A program made the position numbers and the translations under genes. This document shows positions 56,040-64,000 of a stretch of DNA of 64,000 nt, in pieces (position 1 is the stretch's first letter; each line of letters opens with the position of its first letter). The DNA comes from an uncultured Aurantimonas sp. GTDB taxonomy: Bacteria; Pseudomonadota; Alphaproteobacteria; Rhizobiales; Rhizobiaceae. Under the pieces are notes generated by a model. It ran no database searches, was not told the DNA's origin, and was given only the letters and a program-made list of their open reading frames with translations. The stretch covers positions 80,536 to 144,535 of the forward strand of contig CANKZU010000009.1 of assembly GCA_947488615.1 (NCBI GenBank). The letters are read 5' to 3'.

Positions 56040-56999
56040 TTATCCTTGCTGTGCCGACCCGTAATCCCCGACCAGCTCCGCCAAGCCCTCGCGATAGGTC
56101 GGATAGCGGAAGGCGTAGCCCGCCGCCTTGATCTTGGCGTTGGAGACCCGCTTGTTCTCGCCGTAGAAACTGCGCGCCATCGGCGACAACTCGGCCTCGC
56201 CGAACCCGGTTTCCGGCGGCGGCGTAACGCCGGCGAGTTCCGCGGCGTGGGCGACGACGTCCTGCGGCGGCGCCGGCTCGTCGTCGGTGACGTTGAAGAT
56301 GCCGCCGAGCCGCTGGTCGGCGAGCAGCGCCAATGCCCCGGCGATGTCGTCGACATGGATGCGATTGAACACTTGGCCGGGCTTCACCAGCCGCTTGGCC
56401 GTCCCTCTGGCCAGATTGACGAAGCCATTGCGGCCCGGTCCGTAGATGCCGGAAAGCCTGAGGATCGCCAGCGGCACGCCGCGCGTTTCCGCGACCTTGC
56501 GCCAAGCATCCTCCGCCGCGACCCGCGCCGTGGACCGTTCGGAGACCGGCCGCGTCTCGCTGTCCTCGTCGACCCAGGCGCCGTCGTGGTCGCCGTAGAC
56601 GCCGACCGTCGACAGATAGCCGATCCATTGCAGGTTCGGGCTGCCATGGGCGATCTCGTCAGCATACCAGCGCAGCACCGGGTCGCCGGCCCGGGCGTTG
56701 GCGCCGCCGACGGAGGCGCCGGCCGGGGCGGCATGGCCGGGCGGGATCGAGACCAAGAGGTGCGTGGCGCGATAGAGCGTCGAGGCGATGCCGTCGGCGG
56801 GATGCTCGCCGTCGAAGACGAAGGGCTTCAGGCCGTGCGCCGCCAAGCTTGCCGCCTTGTCCCGGGAGCGTACGGTAACGCCCGTAACCGTCTTCCTGTC
56901 GAAGGTCGCCGGCTCGAAACTCTCGACGAAGCGCGATGCGGAATAGCCGTGGCCGAAGACGAAAAGCCGCATCCTGGATAGATCGGATATGTCCGTCAT
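56040..56999 (-). CDS. NAD(P)-dependent sugar epimerase/dehydratase-like protein
   Basis: 319 residues of the extended SDR type (YeeZ-like). The cofactor loop is atypical (FVFGHGYSASRFVE near 13). STVGVYGDHDG near 113 carries the serine and Tyr region, and LRLSGIYGPGRNGF near 162 and IHVDDIAGAL near 190 are the usual landmarks. Substrate unknown. Its ATG overlaps the stop of the pentad-repeat gene (ATGA). Confidence 0.85.
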   Translation of the reverse strand: MTDISDLSRMRLFVFGHGYSASRFVESFEPATFDRKTVTGVTVRSRDKAASLAAHGLKPFVFDGEHPADGIASTLYRATHLLVSIPPGHAAPAGASVGGANARAGDPVLRWYADEIAHGSPNLQWIGYLSTVGVYGDHDGAWVDEDSETRPVSERSTARVAAEDAWRKVAETRGVPLAILRLSGIYGPGRNGFVNLARGTAKRLVKPGQVFNRIHVDDIAGALALLADQRLGGIFNVTDDEPAPPQDVVAHAAELAGVTPPPETGFGEAELSPMARSFYGENKRVSNAKIKAAGYAFRYPTYREGLAELVGDYGSAQQG

Positions 57000-57373
57000 G
57001 CGGCTCGACCCTTGAGACGAGAATGACGCCGGTCGGCTGCAAAGATCTCGTCGACCTCGAGCCGACCGATCCTGAGACGGCCAATGTCGGCGGAGCCGAC
57101 CTTTGCCCGACCGATCGACAGCCGGCCGATCGCGAAGGCGCCGACCGCGATCGCTCCGACGGCGAGCGCGCCGATCGCCAGTGCCCCGACCGCCCCTGCG
57201 CCGATCGCCTGGCGGCGGCGCTGGGCGTCGGGCAGGCTGTCACCGGCCCATTGCAGCGAGTGGCGGGCCCGCTCGACGCTCATTCCGCCAGCCTTGACAG
57301 CGGTTTCGCCGGCCGTAACGGCCGCATCACGCACCGTCTCGGCCGACTGCCTCGTCTTCCTGCCCCAGCGCAT
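56996..57373 (-). CDS. Glycine pentad-repeat protein of unknown function
   Basis: 125 residues from ATG 57373 ([12 protein letters not shown]), overlapping queG by 47 bases. The N-terminal 60 residues look helical. From about residue 56 the chain is a run of some ten five-residue units of the form [AS][IV]G[AR][LIF], coded by 57053-57208 with a 15-base DNA period. This resembles pentapeptide-repeat proteins but does not match their usual A(D/N)Lxx consensus. It could form a small beta-solenoid or a membrane-inserted glycine zipper. Its stop overlaps the epimerase start. Confidence 0.72.
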   Translation of the reverse strand: MRWGRKTRQSAETVRDAAVTAGETAVKAGGMSVERARHSLQWAGDSLPDAQRRRQAIGAGAVGALAIGALAVGAIAVGAFAIGRLSIGRAKVGSADIGRLRIGRLEVDEIFAADRRHSRLKGRAA

Positions 57374-58511
57374 GCCATTCGCTCCTGACGTTCGGATTGT
57401 CTTCGCTATCGAGTGCCCCGACGCGTTCACGCAATGCGTTGGCACGATCGAGACGGTCCAGCGCCCAGATCGACATCGCCCGGACCAGCGGCGCTGGGTC
57501 TCGCAGCAGTCCCCACACCAAGGGAGCCAGATCCGGATCCCCGGAATTTCCGGCCGCGATCAGGCAGTTGGAGACGAACTTGTCGCGCCCGATCCGCTTC
57601 ACGGGCGAACCGGAAAACAGCGCCCGGAAGCCAGGATCGTCGAGGGCGAGCAGTTCGGCAAGGCGCGGCGCGCGCAATTCGTCGCGCGCGATCAGCTTGG
57701 CCTCGCGAGCATTCCCCGCGAACTTGTTCCAGGGACAGACGGCGAGGCAATCGTCGCAGCCATAGATGCGGTTGCCCATCGCGGCGCGGAATTCTCGGGG
57801 GATCACCGCTTTGGTCTCGATCGTGAGGTAGGAGATGCAGCGCCGCGCGTCGAGTTTATAGGGCGTGGGGAACGCGTCGGTCGGGCAGATGTCCTGGCAG
57901 GCGCGGCACGAGCCGCAAAGGTCGCGGCCCGGCGCGTCGACGGGAAGCTCGAGGGTGGTGAAGATCGAGCCGAGGAACAGCCAGGAGCCATGTTCCCGGC
58001 TGACCAGATTGGTGTGCTTGCCCTGCCACCCGAGCCCGGCGATCTCGCCGAGCGGCTTTTCCATCACCGGCGCGGTGTCGACGAAGACCTTGACGTCGTG
58101 GCCGCTGGCGGCGCCACCGGCCTTGGCGATCAGCCGCGAGGCGAGTTCCTTCAGCCGGCCCTTGATCAGCTCGTGATAGTCGCGGTTGCGGGCATAGACC
58201 GAAATCCCGCCGCGATCGGGCCGCGACAGGATCGCCAGCGGGTCCTCGTCGGGCGCGTAGCTCAGGCCCAGAACGACAATCGAGCGCACCTGGGGCCACA
58301 GCGCCCTCGCCGAGCGGCGGCGCGCCGCCGTCTCCGGCATCCAGCCCATGGTGCCGTGACGTCCCGCGGCCAGGAACTCGTCGAGACGCGGCCCGGCCGC
58401 AACGTCGCCGGTGCCCGGCGCGATGCCGACCGCGTCGAAGCCGAGACGGCGCGCGTCCTCGCGGATGAAGGTTTTCAGGCGGTCGGGCAGATTGTCGGGT
58501 GGGGCGACCAT
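57327..58511 (-). CDS. queG: Epoxyqueuosine reductase QueG
   Basis: 394 residues. It has the cobalamin-dependent N-terminal part, [13 protein letters not shown] near 80, [20 protein letters not shown] near 148, then two [4Fe-4S] clusters: [12 protein letters not shown] near 202 and [13 protein letters not shown] near 255. A HEAT-like C-terminal region follows. It makes queuosine from epoxyqueuosine in tRNA, the last step of the pathway, and needs cobalamin, which the importer at 40496-43332 could supply. Confidence 0.96.
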   Translation of the reverse strand: MVAPPDNLPDRLKTFIREDARRLGFDAVGIAPGTGDVAAGPRLDEFLAAGRHGTMGWMPETAARRRSARALWPQVRSIVVLGLSYAPDEDPLAILSRPDRGGISVYARNRDYHELIKGRLKELASRLIAKAGGAASGHDVKVFVDTAPVMEKPLGEIAGLGWQGKHTNLVSREHGSWLFLGSIFTTLELPVDAPGRDLCGSCRACQDICPTDAFPTPYKLDARRCISYLTIETKAVIPREFRAAMGNRIYGCDDCLAVCPWNKFAGNAREAKLIARDELRAPRLAELLALDDPGFRALFSGSPVKRIGRDKFVSNCLIAAGNSGDPDLAPLVWGLLRDPAPLVRAMSIWALDRLDRANALRERVGALDSEDNPNVRSEWHALGQEDEAVGRDGA

Positions 58512-58558
58512 GCGTCACTTATAGCGGAAGCTTGCGGCGAGCGGCACCGCCGCTCCGC

Positions 58559-59251
58559 TTAGAAATCCAGTTCGCCGTAGTGATGCACCGGCGGGAGGCC
58601 GCGCACCCGTTCGCTGAGCAGCGGGCGGAAGGACGGCCGGGATTTCACCCGCATGTACCAGTCCTTGGCCGCCGGCTCCTGATCCCAGGGGACCTCTCCC
58701 AGATAGTCGAGGATCGATAGCGCCGCCGCCGCCGCCAGATCGGCGTAGGACAGCTTCGGCCCAGCCAGCCAGTCTCGGCTTTCGGCCAGCCAGTCGAGAT
58801 AGCGCAGATGGTGTTTGAGATTGGCCCGCGCGGCGCGGATTGCCGCGGCGTCGGGCGAACCGCCGCCCTCGTGCGGCTTCATTTCCAGTTTGAGGACCCG
58901 CTCGCGCACCAGATAGCGCGTGACCTCGCCGTCGAGCTTGGACAGGAACCATTCGGTCAGCCGGCGCGCCTCGGCCCGCTCGATCGGCTTTTCCGGCAAC
59001 AGCCGCCGGTCGCGCTGGAAGACGCCGCGCGTTTCGTCGAGATATTCACCCACCACGGTCGCGCCGACGATCGGCGGGCCGTTGTCCTCGATCATCACCG
59101 GCAGCGTCGCCGCCGGATTGAGGGCAAGGAATTCCGGCCGCTTTTCCCAGGTCCGCTCCTGCAGGAGTTCGGCCCGCTCCCCGTATTCGCCGAGCACCAG
59201 CCGCACGAAGCGCGAGGCGGCGGACATCGGATGATGGTGAAGCTTCAGCAT
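58559..59251 (-). CDS. Glutathione S-transferase-family protein
   Basis: 230 residues from ATG 59251 (MLKLHHHPMSAASRFVRLVL); the longer upstream frame has no conserved sequence. The thioredoxin-like N-terminal domain includes NPAATLPVMIEDNG near 45 with the cis-proline, and the C-terminal helical domain includes LSYADLAAAAALSIL near 168. The specific activity is unknown. It lies 47 bases upstream of queG on the same strand. Confidence 0.9.
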   Translation of the reverse strand: MLKLHHHPMSAASRFVRLVLGEYGERAELLQERTWEKRPEFLALNPAATLPVMIEDNGPPIVGATVVGEYLDETRGVFQRDRRLLPEKPIERAEARRLTEWFLSKLDGEVTRYLVRERVLKLEMKPHEGGGSPDAAAIRAARANLKHHLRYLDWLAESRDWLAGPKLSYADLAAAAALSILDYLGEVPWDQEPAAKDWYMRVKSRPSFRPLLSERVRGLPPVHHYGELDF

Positions 59252-59594
59252 GAAAACGGATCGGGAGCTCTTGCGTGGGGTCGCCGGGCACGGCTGGCGA
59301 CGCCGGACCATGATAATGTCGAAACGAACGCCCGGCCGATCGGGCGGACCGGAATTGTCGCAGGTCCGCGTCAACGAACCCTGAACAACCTTGCCTCGGT
59401 GTTTCCGCGCCACATAGCAGCATCCGTGTGGCTTGCAAGATGTTGCAATCCTCGGCCGAAGAGAGTCAAAGCGCTGCGGGTCACGTTCCGCGTCGCGCTT
59501 CACTGCCCATGCGCGTTCCTCTCCCGGACCGGCATCGAATGCTTCGCATCGGCCTTCCCGCCTAGATCAGAGATTCATCAAGGACGACGCTTTC
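59252..59594. other. Divergent intergenic region between the glutathione transferase and uppP
   Basis: About 340 bases without a supported gene, RNA or repeat. Promoters for both genes must lie here, but none stands out. Confidence 0.4.
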
Positions 59595-60401
59595 ATGGAA
59601 ATCGGGGACATCATCGACGCGGTCATCCTCGGCATTACCGAGGGTCTCACCGAGTTCATCCCGGTCTCCTCGACCGGGCATATCCTTTTGCTCGGCCATT
59701 TCCTCGGCTTTCAATCGACCGCCCGGAGCTTTGAGGTGCTGATCCAGCTCGGCGCGATCCTGGCAATCCTCGCGGTGTATTTCGCGCGGCTGTGGCAGCT
59801 GTTCGTCACGCTGCCGTCGAGCCCGCGAAGCCGCCGCTTCGTCGCCGGTATCGTGCTGGCCTTCCTGCCGGCGGCCTTCGCCGGCGTCCTGGCGCATGAT
59901 TTCATCAAGACGGTGCTGTTCGAGACGCCGATCGTCATTTGCGTGGCGCTCGTCGTCGGCGGCATCCTGCTGCTCGTCGTCGACCGGATGCCGCTCACCG
60001 TGCGCTATCACGACGTCATGGATTATCCGCTATCGCTGTGCCTGAAGATCGGTCTGTTCCAGACCCTGGCGCTGATCCCCGGCACGTCGCGCTCGGGCGC
60101 CACCATCGCCGGCGCGCTGTTGATGGGCACCGACAAGCGATCGGCCGCCGAATTCTCGTTCTTCCTGGCCATGCCGACGATGGTCGGCGCCTTCACCTAC
60201 GATTTGATCAAGAACCGCGATCTCCTGTCGCTCGACGATATCGGGCTGATCGCCATCGGTTTCGTCATGGCCTTCCTGTCGGCGCTCGTCGTCGTCCGCG
60301 GCCTGCTCAACTTCGTGTCACGGCACGGTTTCGCGCCCTTCGCCTGGTGGCGCATCGCGGTGGGTCTGGCCGGTATCGTGGCGCTCGTGGCGATCGGCTA
60401 G
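59595..60401 (+). CDS. uppP: Undecaprenyl-diphosphatase UppP
   Basis: 268 residues from ATG 59595. The BacA/UppP signatures are present: [16 protein letters not shown] near residue 14 and the second catalytic motif [17 protein letters not shown] near 165, with about eight membrane segments. It removes a phosphate from undecaprenyl diphosphate to recycle the lipid carrier for cell wall synthesis. The stop codon TAG lies inside the left end of the repeat element that follows. Confidence 0.96.
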   Translation: MEIGDIIDAVILGITEGLTEFIPVSSTGHILLLGHFLGFQSTARSFEVLIQLGAILAILAVYFARLWQLFVTLPSSPRSRRFVAGIVLAFLPAAFAGVLAHDFIKTVLFETPIVICVALVVGGILLLVVDRMPLTVRYHDVMDYPLSLCLKIGLFQTLALIPGTSRSGATIAGALLMGTDKRSAAEFSFFLAMPTMVGAFTYDLIKNRDLLSLDDIGLIAIGFVMAFLSALVVVRGLLNFVSRHGFAPFAWWRIAVGLAGIVALVAIG

Positions 60402-60752
60402 AGCATCGGACGACAATATGAATGCGTTCTGCCAGCGGGATTTCGGGACAAGGTCGAGGGGGTCGGTGCGGGTCGTAGCGGCGCTACGGCCAAAACGAGA
60501 CCCGATGGAATTGGCCCGAAAGCCCCTGGCCCACCGATCGCCCCGCGCCGGATGGCGCGGCAAGGTCGATCGGCAGGTTTTCAAGCCTGCCGTTTGCCGG
60601 AGGCAAACAGGCGGGTGGGTTTCCGGTCGCCGGGCGCCCACTTTGTCGGCCGGCTCGACCGTAGCGCCGCTACGCTCGTCGCCAGCCTCCGCGTGGATCG
60701 CCCCGCCGAACCGAGAAACAGAACCGCGTCCCTCTTGTCGTCCGATGCTCTA
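60399..60752. repeat. MITE-like element with 16-bp terminal inverted repeats
   Basis: TAGAGCATCGGACGAC at 60399-60414 and its exact reverse complement at 60737-60752 bound a 354-base noncoding segment. The similarity of the two ends continues inward imperfectly, and inner palindromes (GTAGCGGCGCTAC near 60476 and GTAGCGCCGCTAC near 60660) make the two halves pair over a longer range. No transposase gene is inside. The left end supplies the uppP stop codon. Confidence 0.7.
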
Positions 60753-60840
60753 ACGCGGAATGAGGAAAAGTGGGAACCGGTTTTCCGCCCGCATTCCGCG
60801 CGGACTTGCTGGAATCGGCCATGGTCATGACATTCGGATC
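60753..60840. repeat. Rhizobial-type intergenic palindromic repeat (copy 2)
   Basis: It starts with CGCGGAATG and has GGGAACCGGTTTTCCGC in the middle, followed by GCATTCCGCG, so it folds on itself. It resembles the block at 29701-29775 over about 70 bases. It directly abuts the MITE-like element, and the two may be one composite. Confidence 0.65.
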
Positions 60841-60896
60841 GAGAGCCAATACGAGCCCGGACGCCGGCTGTCGTCCCGGCCTTTGCGCGGTCCGGC

Positions 60897-61901
60897 TCAG
60901 ACGACTTCCTTATCCTCCGGCGTCAGGCCACCGGCCTGCGGCTGCGGGGTCGTGAACTGGCCCTCGGGGCGAAACCGAACGAGATAGGTCGGCAGGATCG
61001 CGTCGATCGTATGCCCCTTCAGCCCGAAGGCGGCGAGGTCGCGGCCTTCAGCGATGGCTTGCCCGGAGACTACATTGTCCCGCTGCAACTGGCGGACCTG
61101 GTCCTCGGTCAGCGGGGCGCCGGGCAGAAACCGCATGGCCCTGGCCATCGAAGCCGCCGCGCCGAACGGAATGGTGACGAAGCGGCGCTTGCGGCCGATC
61201 ACCGCGAGCATCTCTTCCATCAACTCGCGGAAGGTGAGGACCTCCGGCCCGCCGAGTTCATAGGCGCGGCCGCCCGCCACCTTGCCGTCCACCGTGGCGG
61301 CGATCGCCTCGGCGACGTCGCCGACATAGACCGGTTGAAAACGGGTGCGGCCGCCGCCGATCAGCGGCAGGACCGGCGAAAACCGCGCCATCTGGGCGAA
61401 GCGGTTGAAGAACTGGTCTTCCGCCCCGAACACGATCGAGGGCCGGATGATGGTAGCGTCGGAAATCGTTTCGCGCACCGCTTGCTCGCCGGCTGCCTTG
61501 GTGCGGGCATAGGCGGAGTCGGAGGCCGCGTCCGCGCCGATCGCCGAAATCTGGGTCATTCGTGCCCCGACGCCCCGCGCCGCCTCGGCCACCGCCTGCG
61601 CCCCGAAGGACTGCACCGCCTCGAAATTCTGCCGGCCGCTTTCGGCGAGAATGCCGACGAGATTGATCACATGATCGGCGCCCGCGACCGCCCGGTCCAC
61701 CGACCAGCGATAGCGCAGATTCGCCTGGACCGGCATGATCTGGCCCATATTGCCGTTGGTCTGCAGGTGATAGGCCAGATCCGGCCGCCGGCAGGCGACG
61801 CGGATGCGATAGCCGCGGCGAGCGAGCGCCAACGTCACATAGCGGCCGAGGAAACCCGAACCGCCGAAGACCACTACTGTCTTGCCCGTGTCGACCGCCA
61901 T
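60897..61901 (-). CDS. Complex I NDUFA9-like NAD(P)-binding protein
   Basis: 334 residues. The atypical SDR cofactor loop VVFGGSGFLGRYV is near residue 10, with INLVGILAESGRQNFE near 80, SAIGADAASDSAYARTKA near 117 carrying the Tyr-Lys pair, and the FQPVYVGDVAEAI region near 185. In alphaproteobacteria this protein is the counterpart of the NDUFA9 accessory subunit of mitochondrial complex I. Its position beside uppP is common in Hyphomicrobiales, from memory. Confidence 0.9.
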   Translation of the reverse strand: MAVDTGKTVVVFGGSGFLGRYVTLALARRGYRIRVACRRPDLAYHLQTNGNMGQIMPVQANLRYRWSVDRAVAGADHVINLVGILAESGRQNFEAVQSFGAQAVAEAARGVGARMTQISAIGADAASDSAYARTKAAGEQAVRETISDATIIRPSIVFGAEDQFFNRFAQMARFSPVLPLIGGGRTRFQPVYVGDVAEAIAATVDGKVAGGRAYELGGPEVLTFRELMEEMLAVIGRKRRFVTIPFGAAASMARAMRFLPGAPLTEDQVRQLQRDNVVSGQAIAEGRDLAAFGLKGHTIDAILPTYLVRFRPEGQFTTPQPQAGGLTPEDKEVV

Positions 61902-62114
61902 CGTTCCTGCGCTCCTTGCTTCGCTTGCCGTGTCCTCACCCGGTGGCCCGCATGCGCCCGGCTTCGCCTTGCCTCATAACCGGTTCGCGCGCCAAGGTGA
62001 AGGCGCGAAAGCACCGCCGCTTTCCCGTGGTCGCCCGCGCCCGGGCATCGCCGATCGCGGCGCGAAAAAACCGCGTTGACAGCGGCGGGCCCAGCTTCTA
62101 ATTGTCCGCGCCGT

Positions 62115-62199
62115 GCCCAGGTGGCGGAATTGGTAGACGCGCACCGTTCAGGTCGGTGTGTCGCAAGGCGTGAAGGTTCGAGTCCTTTCCTGGGCACCA
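62115..62199 (+). tRNA. tRNA-Leu (anticodon CAG)
   Basis: 85 bases. The acceptor arm GCCCAGG pairs with CCTGGGC and is followed by ACCA. The anticodon arm is CACCG-TTCAGGT-CGGTG with CAG, the long class II variable arm is TGTCGCAAGGCGT, and the T arm is GGTTCGAGTCC. The CCA end is encoded. Confidence 0.96.
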
Positions 62200-62595
62200 T
62201 TTCCCTATTCGAGACGGTCCTAAACAGTCCGAATAACGGTCTAATACCCCCTAGAAACGCTGAATTCTTGATCCGACGTTGTCCAACGCGGGGCGCGACC
62301 TCAGGATATTGACGACGTTCGGACTGGCCAATCAGCCTGGTCGACTTCCTCAATATTCGATCCGCGCGAGACACCGTCCGTGTCAGGGAAGGTGATTTAC
62401 ATCTCCGCCGATCGCCTTGAAAACGATCGCACTTGCGAAGCATTTTGTCGCCCGCCTGGATATCTTAACGAAGTCCGCACCCGGCTTTGATACTTTGTCT
62501 GCCACCGGCTTCGATACAGCCAGGATCGGCCCTGGTCTCGCCGCGGAGGTGTTCATGACCACCGGGGCGGCACGTTTCTCGATTCGACAACTGGA
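62200..62595. other. Intergenic region upstream of the RTX protease
   Basis: About 395 bases. No supported gene is seen; the small frame at 62417-62635 has no conserved features. A short imperfect direct repeat (CCGGCTTTGATAC, then CCGGCTTCGATAC) lies near 62480-62516. The protease promoter should be here. Confidence 0.4.
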
Positions 62596-64000
62596 ATGGA
62601 CGACGAAATGCCTGCAACCACCACTTACGCGTTGACCGGCAATGCCTATATCGACGGCGTCCTCGGCAACTCGAAATGGGCAGTCAACGAGTTCACCTTC
62701 AGCTTCCCGACCAGCGCCTCATTCTACGGTACCGGTTATGGCTATGGCGAGCCACTGGACAACTTCGAACCCCTGAATGCTGCCCAGCAAGCCGCAGCCC
62801 GCGCCACATTTGGCGCGCTTTCTTCGGTTGCCAATCTAACATTCACAGAGATCGCTGAAACCTCCACGCAACATGCCGACCTGCGTCTCGCCCTATCTGA
62901 TGCTCCAAGCACCGCCTGGGCATATTTGCCAAGCACCGCGGCGGAGGGTGGAGACGCATGGTTCAACAAAACCTCCGGCTATTACTCAAATCCGGTGAAC
63001 GGCAATTACGCCTATATGACCTTCCTCCACGAAATGGGCCATGCGGTCGGGCTCCAACATGCCCACGACGCATACGTAATGCCCATCGATCGCGATTCGA
63101 TGGAATACACGATCATGAGCTATCGTTCTTATGTGGGAGCGAGCTTGGGCGGCGGCTATACGAATGAGAGATCGGGCTATGCGCAGTCGTTGATGATGTA
63201 CGACGTCGCCGCCCTGCAACATCTCTACGGCGCGGACTACACAGCCAACAACGGCGACACGCGCTACGCTTGGAATACGACAACCGGCGAAATGCTGATA
63301 GACGGCGTGGGTCAAGGGTCGCCGGACGCCAACCGAATCTTTCTGACCATATGGGACGGCGGCGGAACGGATACTTATGATTTCTCCAATTACGCGACGA
63401 ATCTGAAGGTCGATTTGCGGCCGGGCGAATGGACCACGACCTCGTCCACCCAGTTGGCAAGGCTTCACTACGATGGCTCGAAAGTCGCGGCTGGGAATAT
63501 CGCCAACGCGCTGCTGCACAACAATGACGGCCGCTCGCTGATCGAGAACGCGATTGGCGGGTCGGGAGATGATGTGATCATCGGCAACAATACGGGAAAC
63601 ATCCTATGGGGTGGCGCAGGGAGCGATCGTCTCTACGGGATGCAAGGTGACGACCGCCTTGTCGGCGGTATCGGTGACGATATTCTGGACGGAGGCGAGG
63701 GGATCGACACCGCATCGTTCGAAAGTGTCACGCAAAACGTCACCGCCAGACTGGGCTACACGACGGGAATGGATACCGGCGCTGGCATCAAATGGCTCTG
63801 GAACATAGAAAACCTCCGCGGCGGATCGGGAGACGACCGGCTTGTCGGCGATGCCGGCAACAACCGCCTAGAGGGCGGACTGGGGAATGATATTCTGGAC
63901 GGCGGCGAGGGTATCGACACCGTATCGTTCGAAAGTGTCACGCAAAACGTCACCGCCAGACTGGGCTACACGACGGGAATGGATACCGGCGCTGGCATCA
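62596..64000 (+). CDS. Serralysin-like (M10) metalloprotease with RTX repeats, 3' end outside window
   Basis: At least 468 residues, starting at ATG 62596 (a second ATG four codons on is possible). There is no N-terminal signal peptide, as expected for type I secretion. The zinc site HEMGHAVGLQH is near residue 148 and the Met-turn TIMSYRSY near 174. RTX nonapeptides follow from about 320 (GGSGDDVIIG, GGAGSDRLYG, GGIGDDILDG) and bind calcium outside the cell. From 63675 a 210-base unit begins to repeat with almost no change and is cut by the window edge. It is probably exported by a type I system and degrades proteins. Confidence 0.9.
   Translation, partial: MDDEMPATTTYALTGNAYIDGVLGNSKWAVNEFTFSFPTSASFYGTGYGYGEPLDNFEPLNAAQQAAARATFGALSSVANLTFTEIAETSTQHADLRLALSDAPSTAWAYLPSTAAEGGDAWFNKTSGYYSNPVNGNYAYMTFLHEMGHAVGLQHAHDAYVMPIDRDSMEYTIMSYRSYVGASLGGGYTNERSGYAQSLMMYDVAALQHLYGADYTANNGDTRYAWNTTTGEMLIDGVGQGSPDANRIFLTIWDGGGTDTYDFSNYATNLKVDLRPGEWTTTSSTQLARLHYDGSKVAAGNIANALLHNNDGRSLIENAIGGSGDDVIIGNNTGNILWGGAGSDRLYGMQGDDRLVGGIGDDILDGGEGIDTASFESVTQNVTARLGYTTGMDTGAGIKWLWNIENLRGGSGDDRLVGDAGNNRLEGGLGNDILDGGEGIDTVSFESVTQNVTARLGYTTGMDTGAGI

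Noticed and set aside
62076..62312. Open frame on the plus strand over tRNA-Leu
   Set aside because: The peptide (AELVDAHRSGR) is the translation of the tRNA itself.
62417..62635. Small plus-strand frame upstream of the protease
   Set aside because: No ribosome site, no conserved motif, and it overlaps the protease start in another frame.

Overview
The window reads as high-GC alphaproteobacterial DNA, most likely Hyphomicrobiales (Rhizobiales). The signs are a uppP/NDUFA9-like/tRNA-Leu neighbourhood, rhizobial-type intergenic palindromes, TRAP and tripartite tricarboxylate transporters, and a coxCMSLDEF carbon monoxide dehydrogenase cluster in the order known from Oligotropha. The genus cannot be fixed from the sequence.

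Positions 1-20740 are the right-hand part of an integrated genomic island. It ends in a tyrosine integrase (19194-20516) followed by the 3' half of a tRNA-Arg(CCG) gene (20696-20740), taken here as the attachment site. The left end lies outside the window. The island carries mobile-element housekeeping genes (ParB-like, RadC, ArdC), with two copies of a structured leader RNA that matches my recollection of the radC RNA motif. It also carries a stack of defence genes: a Gabija-like OLD nuclease plus UvrD-type helicase, HipB/HipA, an Mrr-like endonuclease, and a tightly coupled five-gene operon (cytosine methyltransferase, GHKL ATPase, Z1 helicase-like protein, PD-(D/E)XK protein, AIPR protein) with a divergent vsr. 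This last cluster is the most interesting system in the window.

Positions 20770-29700 hold a catabolic operon read leftward: TctC-TctB-TctA importer, a beta-propeller protein, aldo/keto reductase, alpha/beta hydrolase, fumarylacetoacetate-hydrolase-type enzyme and a TauE-like exporter. It is divergent from a FadR-type regulator. Positions 29800-39990 hold a second catabolic set under an RpiR-type regulator: N-formylglutamate-amidohydrolase-type enzyme, TRAP transporter, glutamine-synthetase-like ligase, aldehyde and iron-dependent alcohol dehydrogenases, and an aminotransferase. The enzyme set suggests breakdown of an amino alcohol or amine through gamma-glutamylated intermediates (inference).

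Positions 40185-43332 are a cobalamin-riboswitch-controlled ABC importer. Positions 43434-51601 are the form I CO dehydrogenase cluster, with the diagnostic AYRCSFR active-site loop. A short stretch at 51855-53524 contains an alpha/beta hydrolase and an AT-rich, probably foreign, membrane methyltransferase. Positions 53579-62199 look like core chromosome: SDR/LysR pair, SHOCT protein, epimerase, a glycine pentad-repeat protein, queG, a glutathione transferase, uppP, a MITE-like palindromic repeat, an NDUFA9-like protein and tRNA-Leu(CAG). The window ends inside a serralysin-type RTX metalloprotease whose C-terminal part is built from a nearly identical 210-bp tandem repeat.
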